Below, in pieces: positions 18,434 to 27,920 of a stretch of DNA of 64,000 bases. Both the position numbers and the translations under genes were made by a program. Within the stretch, counting starts at the first letter, position 1. Each line of letters starts with the position of its first letter. The stretch is from Marinilabiliales bacterium (GTDB lineage: Bacteria > Bacteroidota > Bacteroidia > Bacteroidales > ML635J-15). The notes beneath the pieces were generated by a model that was given only the letters and a program-made list of their open reading frames with translations, was not told where the DNA came from and made no database searches. The stretch is taken from contig PKTB01000021.1 in assembly GCA_002869385.1 (NCBI GenBank), positions 124,001 through 188,000 of the forward strand, read 5' to 3'.

Positions 18434-19222
18434 TTATTTGTTTAATCTTCTGTGTAATTCTTGTGCAACATAGCTAGCCACATCATTTGCATATGAGTTC
18501 ATACTAAAGCCTGCGTCATAACCAAGCTCTTTTGCAAGCTCATGAGATATTCTCGGACCACCACAAATCAAAATCACTTTATCTCTCAATCCTTCTGCCT
18601 CAAGTAGTTCTACTAATTCAATCATATTTTTAATATGAACATCTTTTTGAGTTACAGTTTGAGAAACTAAAAGAGCATCTGCTTTCAACTCAATAGCTTT
18701 AGCGATAAAATCTTCATTTGTAACTTGAGAGCCCATATTTAAAGCTTCAAACATTTCATATCTTTCGATTCCATAATGTCCGGCATAGCCTTTCATATTC
18801 ATAATAGCATCGATACCAACAGTATGTGCATCTGTACCGGTACTAGCACCAATAACAACAATCTTTCTACCTATATTTTCTTTAATAAAGGTATCTGTTT
18901 CTTTCATATCCCATGATGTTGACTCAACTTTTGGCACATTAATAGCCGTATAATCCACATCATGAGTGCACGAGCCATAACAATTAAAAAAAGTATAACC
19001 TTCGGTAAGTTCTTTGTAAAAAACTACCTGAGGATTCTCAAATCCCATTTTCTTCATTAATTGCTTAGCTGCTTCAATCGATTCGTCATTACATGGAACA
19101 GGCAAAGTAAAACTAAGTTGAGTTTTACCATCATTCATTGTATCGCCGTATGGCTTTACTTTTTTCAGATCCAAAGTTTGATCGAAATCATTCTTTTCCA
19201 TTGAATATAATCCACCACTCAT
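18434..19222 (-). CDS. kamE: Lysine 5,6-aminomutase beta subunit
   Basis: 262 residues. The cobalamin-binding Rossmann domain carries the DxHxxG base-off signature as TDAHTVG near residue 135, and the family block FFNCYGSCTHDVDYTAI comes before it. With KamD it moves the epsilon-amino group of beta-lysine to C5, making 3,5-diaminohexanoate, using adenosylcobalamin and PLP. The start ATG overlaps the kamD stop by one base, so the two are translationally coupled. Confidence 0.93.
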   Translation of the reverse strand: MSGGLYSMEKNDFDQTLDLKKVKPYGDTMNDGKTQLSFTLPVPCNDESIEAAKQLMKKMGFENPQVVFYKELTEGYTFFNCYGSCTHDVDYTAINVPKVESTSWDMKETDTFIKENIGRKIVVIGASTGTDAHTVGIDAIMNMKGYAGHYGIERYEMFEALNMGSQVTNEDFIAKAIELKADALLVSQTVTQKDVHIKNMIELVELLEAEGLRDKVILICGGPRISHELAKELGYDAGFSMNSYANDVASYVAQELHRRLNK

Positions 19223-20781
19223 TACTTTTGCCCTCCTTTCATTAAGTTAATAAACGGGTTAAAATAATTATCTGATTTTGCTACTACACCTGCTAGTCCT
19301 TTTCCTCCATTTTTTGGACGTTTGACATCACCGAACATTCCTTTTTCAAGTGCGTCAAATAGACCTTCATTCTTTATTTCATCGAGAAGCACATAAGCAT
19401 CATCAAGAACTTTTTGCGCTCTTTTCTGAATCATTCCATCCTTTTTAAACTCAACCTCATCACCAATATTCTTCATATTATTGAAAATATATTGTGCATT
19501 TTCGATCGCCAAATAGCGGTCAGACATAAAAGGAGTGTGAATAGCTTCTGTCATCATACCTAAGAGCTGAATGCCCTGTCCGGTCCAAATTGAGATTTCA
19601 TTAAATAATGCATCCTGAACATGACCTCTAAAAACATTTCCTGTCATAAATTTAGTTGGAGGCATATATTTCAATGTAGCTTTAGGGAAGATCTCACGTG
19701 TCATTTGAGCTTGAGCTAATTCATATAAGAATCCGTTCTCTAATTCAGGATTCATTTCAAATGCATGGCCAAGTCCCATTTGTTCTTCAGGCATTCCTGC
19801 TAAAAGAGCCAATTGTTCATTTATTAGATCTGAAGCTAAAACTGTATGAGCTTCATCAAAAGCATCAGCAGTTGTTAAATAATTATCTTCTCCGGTATTA
19901 ATGATTACACCGGCAAAACCATTTATTACTCTTGAAAAATATTGATCAATTATTGTACGCTGCATATTTATATCACGGAAAAGAATACCGTAAAGTGCAT
20001 CATTTAGCATTACATCTAAACGTTCTATTGCACCCATTGCTGCAATCTCAGGCATACATAAACCAGAACAATAATTACAAAGTCTGATATATTTACCAAC
20101 TTCTTCGCCAACTTCATCCAATGCTTTACGCATAATTCTAAAGTTCTCCTGAGTTGCAAAAGTACCCCCAAAACCTTCGGTAGTTGCTCCATAAGGAACA
20201 TAGTCCAAAAGACTTTGTCCGGTTGTACGAATTACAGCAATAATATCTGCTCCCTGACGTGCCGCTGCTTGAGCCTGAACAACATCTTCGTAAATATTTC
20301 CAGTGGCAACAATTACATATAGATAAGGTTTTTCGCCTTCGCCAATAGTATTAAGGTAATTATCTCTCTTAGCCACATTGGCTTTAATTCTGTCAATGCT
20401 AGCATTAACTAAAGGCATTATTGCTTCCTGAGCTTTTTCAGCTGAATGTGAATTCATTTTACTCAAATCCATCTCACCTGAAGTAACTTTTTCTGCAATT
20501 TCCTGAACAGATAATCCGCTTTCAATAATAGCATTACCTAGGTAATATAATACTCCTTGTCCAACTGCACCATTTTCGTGAAGCTGATCAACAACAACAT
20601 TTGGCAATGGAATATCATTTTCATCAACGCCATCAATACCAATCAGGCTACAAAGCGTACGCTCGACAGAAACAGTGGTATAATTTTCAACAAATGACTG
20701 TACATCTGTTGCTATATTTTCTGCCAATTTTTTCGCCTCGTCAACCTTATTAAAATCTAATCCTAATTTGCTGGTTCTCAT
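19222..20781 (-). CDS. kamD: Lysine 5,6-aminomutase alpha subunit
   Basis: 519 residues, full family length. Family blocks visible include KLGLDFNKVDEAKKLAENIA at the N terminus, the GEKPYLYVIVATGNIYEDV strand, RTTGQSLLDYVPYGATTEG and the C-terminal FNPFINLMKGG. This TIM-barrel subunit binds the PLP-substrate adduct. It is the first gene of kamD-kamE-atoA-atoB and has its own promoter (20820-20850) behind a heptamer array. No cobalamin riboswitch is visible in its 100-base leader region. Confidence 0.93.
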   Translation of the reverse strand: MRTSKLGLDFNKVDEAKKLAENIATDVQSFVENYTTVSVERTLCSLIGIDGVDENDIPLPNVVVDQLHENGAVGQGVLYYLGNAIIESGLSVQEIAEKVTSGEMDLSKMNSHSAEKAQEAIMPLVNASIDRIKANVAKRDNYLNTIGEGEKPYLYVIVATGNIYEDVVQAQAAARQGADIIAVIRTTGQSLLDYVPYGATTEGFGGTFATQENFRIMRKALDEVGEEVGKYIRLCNYCSGLCMPEIAAMGAIERLDVMLNDALYGILFRDINMQRTIIDQYFSRVINGFAGVIINTGEDNYLTTADAFDEAHTVLASDLINEQLALLAGMPEEQMGLGHAFEMNPELENGFLYELAQAQMTREIFPKATLKYMPPTKFMTGNVFRGHVQDALFNEISIWTGQGIQLLGMMTEAIHTPFMSDRYLAIENAQYIFNNMKNIGDEVEFKKDGMIQKRAQKVLDDAYVLLDEIKNEGLFDALEKGMFGDVKRPKNGGKGLAGVVAKSDNYFNPFINLMKGGQK

Positions 20782-20819
20782 TTTTATTCCGATAAAATAT
20801 CTTATTTATTTAATTCGGT

Positions 20820-20850
20820 CAAAATTAAGAAAAAACTACGATTAAAACAA
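20820..20850 (-). promoter_or_regulatory. Promoter of the kamDE-atoAB unit
   Basis: Minus strand TTG (20848-20850), 20-base spacer, TAATTTTG (20820-20827), 39 bases before the kamD ATG. A good Bacteroidota -33/-7 pair, showing that this half of the pathway can be transcribed independently. Confidence 0.55.
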
Positions 20851-20880
20851 CATGATAATTGTTGGGAATTTGATTGATTT

Positions 20881-21027
20881 TTGGCTGTTAGATATTGGCT
20901 ATTGGCTATTGGCTATTGGCTGTTGGCTATTGGCTGTTGGCTGTTGGTTTTTGACCTTTGGCTATTGGCTATTGGTTGTTGGCTATTGGCTATTGGCTAT
21001 TGGCTATTGGCTGTTAGCTGTTAGCAT
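20881..21027 (+). repeat. Heptamer tandem array, 21 units of TTGGCTA-like sequence
   Basis: 147 bases divide exactly into 21 seven-base units without any register slip. Most are TTGGCTA or TTGGCTG. The diverged ones are TTAGATA, TTGGTTT, TTGACCT, TTGGTTG, TTAGCTG and TTAGCAT. It fills the gap between the nifS-selD stop (24 bases away) and the kamD promoter (about 30 bases away). A plus-strand frame through it reads as a Trp/Leu/Ala/Gly-rich repeat and is not taken as a gene. Confidence 0.9.
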
Positions 21028-21050
21028 AAATCATCATCCAACATCCACAT

Positions 21051-23261
21051 CTACTTAACAAAAATCTTCCCACTCCCCTTACTCAAACAATTACCTATAC
21101 ATTTAGCGTTTGTGATTCCTGCTTCATGCAGTTTTTTTAGTACACTTTCCTTTTCCGATTGCTTAATAGTAAACAACAATCCTCCTGAAGTTTGAGCATC
21201 ACAAATCATAAGTTTAGCAGTATCTGACATTTCTTTTTTCCAAACTACATGTTTCGAAAAGTAAGACAAATTGTTTGTGCTACCACCTGGAATTACACCT
21301 GCAGCAGCCATAGATGAAGTATCCTCAAAATAAGGGACTTTATCAGCAAAAATCTCAACATCTATTGCACTTCCGACACTAATCTCACTTAAATGCCCTA
21401 TCAATCCGAATCCTGTAACATCCGTACAAGCATGAACATAATAGTTTGTAATCACATCAGCTGCGTATTTATTTAGTTCACTCATTGATTTGATAATATC
21501 AACTTTCCCTTTATCTGAAAGCAAACCTCTTTTCAATGCTGTAGTTAAAATTCCTGTTCCTATACATTTAGTTAAAATTATTGAATCACCCTCTTGAGCA
21601 TTAGCATTCTCCCAGATTTTATCAGGTTCTGCAATTCCACTTACTACCATTCCATACTTTGGTTCCGGATCATCAATAGTATGACCACCAAGAATGCTAA
21701 TTCCTGCTTCTTGAGCTTTATCTGAAGCTCCTTTAAGAATATTTTTGAGAACACTCATTGGCAATCTGTTTGACGGAAAACCTACGATATTCAATGCAAA
21801 TAAAGGCTTTGCTCCCATTGCGTAAATATCACTTAAAGAATTTGCAGCAGCAATAGCCCCAAACTCATAAGCATCATCAACAATCGGAGTAAAAAAGTCA
21901 ACCGTTTGAACCAATGCTATTGTATCATTTATTTTATATACTGCTGCATCATCAGAGTTTTTAGTATCAATTAAAACATTCTCATCCTGCCATATAGGCA
22001 TATCAATTAAAATCTTTTCTAACTCCTGAGGACGCAACTTGCAGGCACAGCCAAGCCCCTGAGTAAATTTTGTAAGCTTTATATCTGAACCGTCAGTAAA
22101 TTCAATTTCTTGTGCATCTGATTCATCTGATTTAAGCTTTTTTATAATTCCTATAATAATATCTGATGCTTTTTCAATTTCTTCTTTTGTGGTTTTACGC
22201 CCAACAGAAAAGCGAATTGTCCCCATCGCAAAAAATTGGTCAAGAGAAATGGCTGTAAGCACAGGCGAAACATCAATAGAATCAGTATGGCATGCTGCAC
22301 CTGCCGAAGCAGCAATATCGTGAAGTTCCATTTCGTTCAATAAAACATTGGCTTCAATACCATAAAAGCTAATATTCAATGTATTTGGCAATCTTAAATC
22401 TGGATGACCATTAAGCTTAACATCCTTAATCTGGTCAGTAATTGATTTATGTAACAAATCTCTCATTTCTCGCATATGTGAAAGATTCTTGTCAAGATCA
22501 CGATAAGCAATTTCACATGCTTTTCCTAATCCAACAATTTCAAGAACATTCTCAGTCCCGGCACGCTTGTTTTGTTCATGATCTGCACCATGAATAAGTT
22601 TTTCAAGTTTTATTCCGTCCTTAATATACAATGCGCCAATACCTTTGGGTGCATATAGTTTATGCCCAGCAATCGAAAGCATATCAACACCTAGCTGTTT
22701 AACATCAGCATTATATTTACCTACTGATTGAGCTGCATCAGTATGAAAAATTATATTGTGATTCTTGCAAATTTTAGATATTTCATCTATTGGCTGGATA
22801 GTGCCAATCTCGTTATTGGCATGCATTATTGTCACCAAAATTGTATCAGGACGAATTGCATTTTTAAGTTTGTCAATCTGAACTATTCCATTCTCATCTA
22901 CCGGAATATAAGATATTTCAAATCCTTGCTTTTCGAGGTACTTACATACTTCAAAAACTGCCGGATGCTCAATTGTAGATGTAATTATATGTTTACCTCT
23001 ATCTGAATTTGCATATGCATAACCTTTAATTGCATAATTATTTGCTTCGCTACCTCCACTGGTAAAAATAATTTCAGATGCCTGACAGTTTAGCAATTTT
23101 GCTACTTTAGCGCGTGCATTTTCAACTGCCATTTTAGTTTTTGCACCATAGGAATGTGAGCTGGATGGATTTCCAAAAAACTCATACAAATAGGGCTTCA
23201 TTGCATCAGCAACCTCCTTATCTATTGGGGTTGTTGCATTATAATCGAGGTAAATTCCCAT
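21051..23261 (-). CDS. Cysteine desulfurase (NifS-like)-selenophosphate synthetase (SelD) fusion
   Basis: 736 residues in one frame. Residues 1 to about 385 are a class V aminotransferase: PLP Lys in AGHKLYAPKG, reactive Cys in ASAGAACHTDS, and GRKTTKEEIE near the end. Residues about 395-736 are SelD: GLGCACKL matches the C-x-C-K active-site loop (Cys, not selenocysteine), then SDDAAVY, VQTVDFFTP, TDVTGFGLIGH and CDAQTSGGLL. The first half would release selenium (or sulfur) from selenocysteine/cysteine and hand it to the second half, which makes selenophosphate for Sec-tRNA or 2-selenouridine. No selA, selB or mnmH is in the window. It sits between the two lysine-degradation blocks on the same strand. 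Confidence 0.9.
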   Translation of the reverse strand: MGIYLDYNATTPIDKEVADAMKPYLYEFFGNPSSSHSYGAKTKMAVENARAKVAKLLNCQASEIIFTSGGSEANNYAIKGYAYANSDRGKHIITSTIEHPAVFEVCKYLEKQGFEISYIPVDENGIVQIDKLKNAIRPDTILVTIMHANNEIGTIQPIDEISKICKNHNIIFHTDAAQSVGKYNADVKQLGVDMLSIAGHKLYAPKGIGALYIKDGIKLEKLIHGADHEQNKRAGTENVLEIVGLGKACEIAYRDLDKNLSHMREMRDLLHKSITDQIKDVKLNGHPDLRLPNTLNISFYGIEANVLLNEMELHDIAASAGAACHTDSIDVSPVLTAISLDQFFAMGTIRFSVGRKTTKEEIEKASDIIIGIIKKLKSDESDAQEIEFTDGSDIKLTKFTQGLGCACKLRPQELEKILIDMPIWQDENVLIDTKNSDDAAVYKINDTIALVQTVDFFTPIVDDAYEFGAIAAANSLSDIYAMGAKPLFALNIVGFPSNRLPMSVLKNILKGASDKAQEAGISILGGHTIDDPEPKYGMVVSGIAEPDKIWENANAQEGDSIILTKCIGTGILTTALKRGLLSDKGKVDIIKSMSELNKYAADVITNYYVHACTDVTGFGLIGHLSEISVGSAIDVEIFADKVPYFEDTSSMAAAGVIPGGSTNNLSYFSKHVVWKKEMSDTAKLMICDAQTSGGLLFTIKQSEKESVLKKLHEAGITNAKCIGNCLSKGSGKIFVK

Positions 23262-23280
23262 AATATCAATTCTTTTGTAA

Positions 23281-23288
23281 CAAAGTTA
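23281..23288 (-). promoter_or_regulatory. Candidate -7 box for nifS-selD
   Basis: TAACTTTG on the minus strand, 19 bases before the ATG at 23261. Confidence 0.4.
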
Positions 23289-23394
23289 AAAACAATAATT
23301 ATAATCCATTATGATATTTACTATTTTACCCTTAGCATATTGCCTATAATAATAATTTCTATTACTTTTGGAGCGAAGTCAACCATACTAAAGA

Positions 23395-25368
23395 ATGAAA
23401 ACCTTTATAACAACAATATCTCTTATCCTAATATGTTTATTCTCATTTTCTCAAGAAAGAGTAAACCTCAGAAAGCTTCACAGACAAGCAAAAAAGGGAT
23501 ATGTTTTTGCAAACTATAAACTTGGTAAGATATACGACGAAGGAATTCTTGTTGAAAGAGATTCTCTTAAAGCCGCAGAGTATTACGAAATACCTGCAGA
23601 ACGTGATAATCCAGATGCTATACAATGGATGATTAACTTTTATGAAAAACAAAAAGATGAAAACCCAAGATTATATTTTCTATGGACTGAAAAAGCTGCT
23701 AATCTGGGAGACTCTGTAGCGATATATAATATCTCAAAGATGTATGAAGAAGGTTTCGGTTGTGAAAAAAATCATCATTATCGATTCTATTTTTGTGAGA
23801 AAGCTGCAAAAAAAGGATATCTACCAGCTCAAAGCGACATGGTTGAATTCTACATGACAGGTTTCATGACTGACACATCTTTTTCAAAAGCTCTGAGCTG
23901 GCGCGACTCATTAGCAAAAGGAGGTGATATAGAATCACAAAACTATCTAGCAAGTTTATATTATAAGGGATTTGAAGTTGATAAGGATATTTCTAAAGCA
24001 ATTGACTATTACGAACTAGCCGGAGAAAACAACGACCCAATTGCACAGACATGCCTATTAACACATTATAGTGGAGAATACGGAACAGAACCAGATTCCG
24101 TTCAATATAATTATTGGTATAAGAAGTTTATTGAAAATCCAAATATCGATAAAAACCTTCCTGTAAAATATGTTATAGATGCTTACACAGAACTTGCTTA
24201 TAAATCCATGCATCCAATTTCGGTTATGAGATACTGGACTCAAATAAATAAATCAAGTAATGATTCTACTCTAATCAAAGAGGTTCTAGGAGACTTAGTA
24301 AATTTAGCACAAAATGATTTTGTATATGCAAAATATCAAATTGCGGATTATTGCTTCGAAAACAGAGAGAAAAAAGATTATAATCAAAAGCTGATATTAG
24401 ACTATGCACAAAGTGCCAATCAAAGTGGTATTCCGGAAGCAAAAGTATTATTATCAGAGATGTTTAAAGATAAATACGGAAGAAAACACTATAGAACACT
24501 TTCTAATTATTATGATGATGCTATTAAAAACGGAATTAACTGGGCCGCAGATACTTTAATCGTATTATACATAAATAGAGATCTCTAAAATGCTACAGTT
24601 CAGTATTTCAACAAGTATAAAGATATTTGCAGTCCTGAAACGTATTATAAGATTTCATATTGGTATTATCTAAATACTTATGGAATTAGTAATGAAGAAG
24701 CAATCTCATATTGTCGATATGCAATAGACAATGGTATAATTGAAGCTGAATTATTACTCGCAATTTATTATTACGAAGGTTTGATAATTGAAAAAAACTG
24801 CGCTGCTGCTTATGAAATTCTTATTAAAGATGAGCTTAAAGAGTTTATAGAAACAGATTATTATTTAAGTCAGATATACATGACTGCTTGTGAAGTTGAG
24901 GAGGATTTAGACAAGGCTTATGAATTACTTAAAAGGTCTGTTGATAATGGTTTTCCTAAAGCTCAATACGATTACGCTGAATTAATAAATAAAGGAGCCA
25001 TAAAGGATATACCGAGAAGAGAGAGTTTTAAATATTATGAAATGGCAGCTAATAGTGGGATTTATGAAGCGCAAATATATGTTGGAAGGAGTTACTATGA
25101 TGGTAAGATAGTTAAAAAAGATGATGAAAAAGCTCTTTTCTATTTAAAAGAGGCCAAAATCCGGGACGATGTAGAATTACATTATATTTTTGCAAAGTTA
25201 ATTTGTGAGTCTCCTGAAGCTTCTGAAGAAGATATGCGCAGAGCTGCTTATGCAAGTCTATATGCTATGAATAAAGGGAACATATATGCTAAGCAATTAT
25301 ATTATAAGTATAATCTGGAATTTTATATTTGTATATTAGAAAGGCCTGGTGCAGATTGTTGTCATTAG
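23395..25368 (+). CDS. Sel1/TPR-repeat protein, interrupted by one TAA
   Basis: The full frame has 658 codons with TAA at 24586-24588 (codon 398). A signal peptide (MKTFITTISLILICLFSFSQ) is followed by Sel1-like repeats, each with A-x-x-G-x-x-x-A-x-Y-x-L-G type spacing (GYVFANYKLGKIYDEGILVE, GDSVAIYNISKMYEEGFG). The repeats continue past the stop to residue 657 (FPKAQYDYAELINKGAI, IYEAQIYVGRSYYDGKI), so the stop splits one protein. It probably acts as a periplasmic scaffold. It is the only plus-strand gene inside the lysine region and converges with the kamC-like gene, 4 bases apart. Confidence 0.75.
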
Positions 25369-25372
25369 ACGT

Positions 25373-26752
25373 TTATTTCTTAATCAATCCCAAATATTCC
25401 TCATCAACCCCCAAGATTTCCGCAATACGAATTGCTTCATTTGTAACAGAATCTGTATTAACTTCAGATAAGGAGTAGTCCATAAAATCATTTATATTTT
25501 CGACAGTAATTTTATCAGATTCAGAAATATTAGATAAACCTTTAACTCTTAAACGTTTACATTCTGCTTTAATTCCGCTATAGTGAGTTGTAATTGGTGA
25601 ACAGACATTATACTTTCTCATCATTTCAATAAATGCTGATACTAAAAGCTTTCCCTCTACAGGATTAGTAGTTCGAGCAAGTTCATCTACCAGAGCAAAA
25701 ATCCTAGTACCTTTTTTCGATTCTACAATTATCTGATTTATATTAGTCATTTCAACGGCAAAAGATGAAAGCCCGTTTAATTCATTATGCTGATCACCAA
25801 TATTTAAAACAATATCATCAAACAAAATCATATTCGCTGATTCTGCTGGAACATAAAACCCAAACTGAAACATAAGCTGAGATAATGCTAAAGTACGAAG
25901 TAATACAGTTTTGCCCGACATATTTGCACCTGTAATCAAGACTGGCTGGTTCTCCAAACTTATATCTATTGGTTGATATTTGCGACCTTTTTCCTTTAAA
26001 ATACTTTTAACATAAGGATTAAATAATTCACGATACTCAATCTTATCATATAATTGAGGTTCACATAAATTAAACTCATCAATTAAAATTGATTTTGCTA
26101 AAAGGATATCAAAATGAGCAAGACGCTTAAAGTTTTGACTAAGAATATCTTCAAAATTACGAAGTTTCTTACTTAGTTTTAACCTTATTTTATCTTCTTC
26201 CTCAATACATTTTAGTCTGATTTCCTCATCTTTTTCTGAATTATCTATATTTACATTTGATAATTCTTTTCGCAGTTCCTGTAGACGTTCACTATAAGAA
26301 GAATAAATATAAAATGAATTCTCGCCGGTATTATCAGGGTCTAGGATTGATAAAATCTCATCAGCATTATGAAATTCAAAAATATCAAATCCTTTAGATT
26401 CAAGAATTGTTGCAATTTGCTTTTTTATAATTACAAAATTTTTAATCTCAAACAATTGAATGTCATCAAGAACTGTAGATTTATTTTTAAGATTTTCAAG
26501 TGTTGCCTTAATATCCTTAAAGGAATGAAGTCTTAATGCAATATCATTCAAATCTGATGGTGACAATTTTTCAGTATAAAATTGAAAAGTATATGCTAAA
26601 AATTCTAGCTCAAGCTTTAATTGAAATCTATCAGTAATCAAATAAGTATTCATCAACATATTCCTACCAGGGGCTGATGAAAGTTTAAGATTATCATAGA
26701 TAAACATAAGACTATTATTGTTTCCAATATGATATTTAAAATTATTCTTCAT
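25373..26752 (-). CDS. kamC: MutS-like ATPase of the lysine fermentation cluster
   Basis: 459 residues. The C-terminal half resembles the MutS ATPase core: Walker A GANMSGKTVLLRTL near residue 275, Walker B-like ALVDELARTTNP near 355, and SPITTHYSG. The mismatch-recognition and clamp domains are absent, and the N-terminal half is helical. Such short MutS relatives recur in lysine fermentation clusters (KamC), where a role in handling or reactivating the aminomutase has been suggested but is not established. It overlaps the kamB-like gene by 11 bases. Confidence 0.7.
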   Translation of the reverse strand: MKNNFKYHIGNNNSLMFIYDNLKLSSAPGRNMLMNTYLITDRFQLKLELEFLAYTFQFYTEKLSPSDLNDIALRLHSFKDIKATLENLKNKSTVLDDIQLFEIKNFVIIKKQIATILESKGFDIFEFHNADEILSILDPDNTGENSFYIYSSYSERLQELRKELSNVNIDNSEKDEEIRLKCIEEEDKIRLKLSKKLRNFEDILSQNFKRLAHFDILLAKSILIDEFNLCEPQLYDKIEYRELFNPYVKSILKEKGRKYQPIDISLENQPVLITGANMSGKTVLLRTLALSQLMFQFGFYVPAESANMILFDDIVLNIGDQHNELNGLSSFAVEMTNINQIIVESKKGTRIFALVDELARTTNPVEGKLLVSAFIEMMRKYNVCSPITTHYSGIKAECKRLRVKGLSNISESDKITVENINDFMDYSLSEVNTDSVTNEAIRIAEILGVDEEYLGLIKK

Positions 26753-27755
26753 CTATCATTCTTATATCGTACACAGGCAAACTAGTTTTCTCTGAAATCA
26801 TTTTTCGAAGTTTCAATGAATCTAAAACAAATCCATTAGGTGCAACAGGATTAACACATATTGCCATCAGGTTTGTTTTTAAAAGTACTTTGATACTTCC
26901 ACCCTTTTTTAAAAATGAGTTCAATACTTGCTGTTTTACAAATATACGACTAAAATCTTTAACAACTATTTCAATCTCATTCACATTCTTTTGAGCCCTT
27001 AACAATTCAACCAACTTATCATTAAGCACTCCACTGACGAATAGAGTATTACCAGCCTTCAGTAATCGATCGGTTTTGTTTTCTAAAAGAAAAGCCGATT
27101 GAATTCCAAGATCAACAACTTCATCATCTGCTAGTGCAAAAACCCCCTGATTCTTTTTTAACAAATCATTAGTTAGATTAGATTCATAAACTGGCAATTT
27201 AATTAGCGAATGTGTATAAACTGTTTGCTTTACTAGTGAGTTAATATTTGCTGACAAAGCAGCTCCAGTAGACAAAATCATAGTATCTGTTATTGATGGA
27301 CTACCTAAACTTTTACGGGATAGAGCTCCATCAATAAGTATAATATCTACTTTAAATGCTTCCAACTGATTGATAATTTCCTTAAGCCAAACGGTGTCTG
27401 GAGGTCCGTAAAAAATGACTTTTCCTTTTGATTTTGCACGAGCAATTATCAATCTTCCTAATGATGTTCTTCTTTCTGAAACATAAAGAATCTCTGCATC
27501 TAACTTTTTTGAGTTAAAGTGCGTTTCTGATGTAACAAAAACAGAGTCAGTACATAATTCAATTTCTGGTTTATGAGTATTTGTAACCTGATCTAAACTC
27601 TCACCATCAATACCGATGGATGTTAATGCCGGATGCTTTCCCTCCTCCTCTAATCTCTTTATGATATAGTTCAAGCACTCAGTCTTACCGGTATTTTTTT
27701 CCATACCGATAATACTCAGACTCTTGTGTTTTAATATATCTTTTATAAAAGGCAC
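26742..27755 (-). CDS. kamB: P-loop protein of the lysine fermentation cluster
   Basis: 337 residues. Walker A-like GMEKNTGKTECLNYI lies near residue 17. KVDIILIDGALSRKSLGSP near 130 could be a Walker B/switch region. The fold resembles MobB/cobyrinate-type P-loop NTPases. Genes of this kind accompany kamC in lysine fermentation clusters. Function is unproven, with chaperone or reactivase of the B12 enzyme as one idea. It follows kamA after 165 bases and is translationally coupled to the kamC-like gene. Confidence 0.6.
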   Translation of the reverse strand: MPFIKDILKHKSLSIIGMEKNTGKTECLNYIIKRLEEEGKHPALTSIGIDGESLDQVTNTHKPEIELCTDSVFVTSETHFNSKKLDAEILYVSERRTSLGRLIIARAKSKGKVIFYGPPDTVWLKEIINQLEAFKVDIILIDGALSRKSLGSPSITDTMILSTGAALSANINSLVKQTVYTHSLIKLPVYESNLTNDLLKKNQGVFALADDEVVDLGIQSAFLLENKTDRLLKAGNTLFVSGVLNDKLVELLRAQKNVNEIEIVVKDFSRIFVKQQVLNSFLKKGGSIKVLLKTNLMAICVNPVAPNGFVLDSLKLRKMISEKTSLPVYDIRMIDEE

Positions 27756-27849
27756 CTTATAATAATCAAATTACAATACTCAATCTATTATAGTTACGCG
27801 TTTTTATATTGTTGTCGCGCGTTTCCAACACATGACATAATTATAAAAA

Positions 27850-27910
27850 CAAATCCCAAAACTCTAAACAAATCTCTCTACGAGCCTTGCTAATTGATTT
27901 TTGGGATTTG
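27850..27910 (-). terminator. Long-armed hairpin between kamA and kamB
   Basis: CAAATCCCAAAA (27850-27861) and TTTTGGGATTTG (27899-27910) are perfect 12-base arms around a 37-base loop. On the minus strand the second arm is followed by TTTTTATAATT. It could be a terminator or attenuator that lowers kamB/kamC expression relative to kamA, or a 3'-end stabiliser. Confidence 0.5.
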
Positions 27911-27920
27911 AAAATTAGTT

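Noticed and set aside
20782-20880. Cobalamin riboswitch ahead of the B12-dependent kamDE
   Set aside because: The region is too short and lacks the conserved B12 box; only a promoter pair was seen.
20881-21027. CRISPR array
   Set aside because: Units are 7 bases with no spacers, and no cas genes are present.
20852-21058. Plus-strand ORF encoding a Trp/Leu/Gly-rich peptide
   Set aside because: It is only the translation of the heptamer array; no promoter or start context, and composition follows the 7-base unit.
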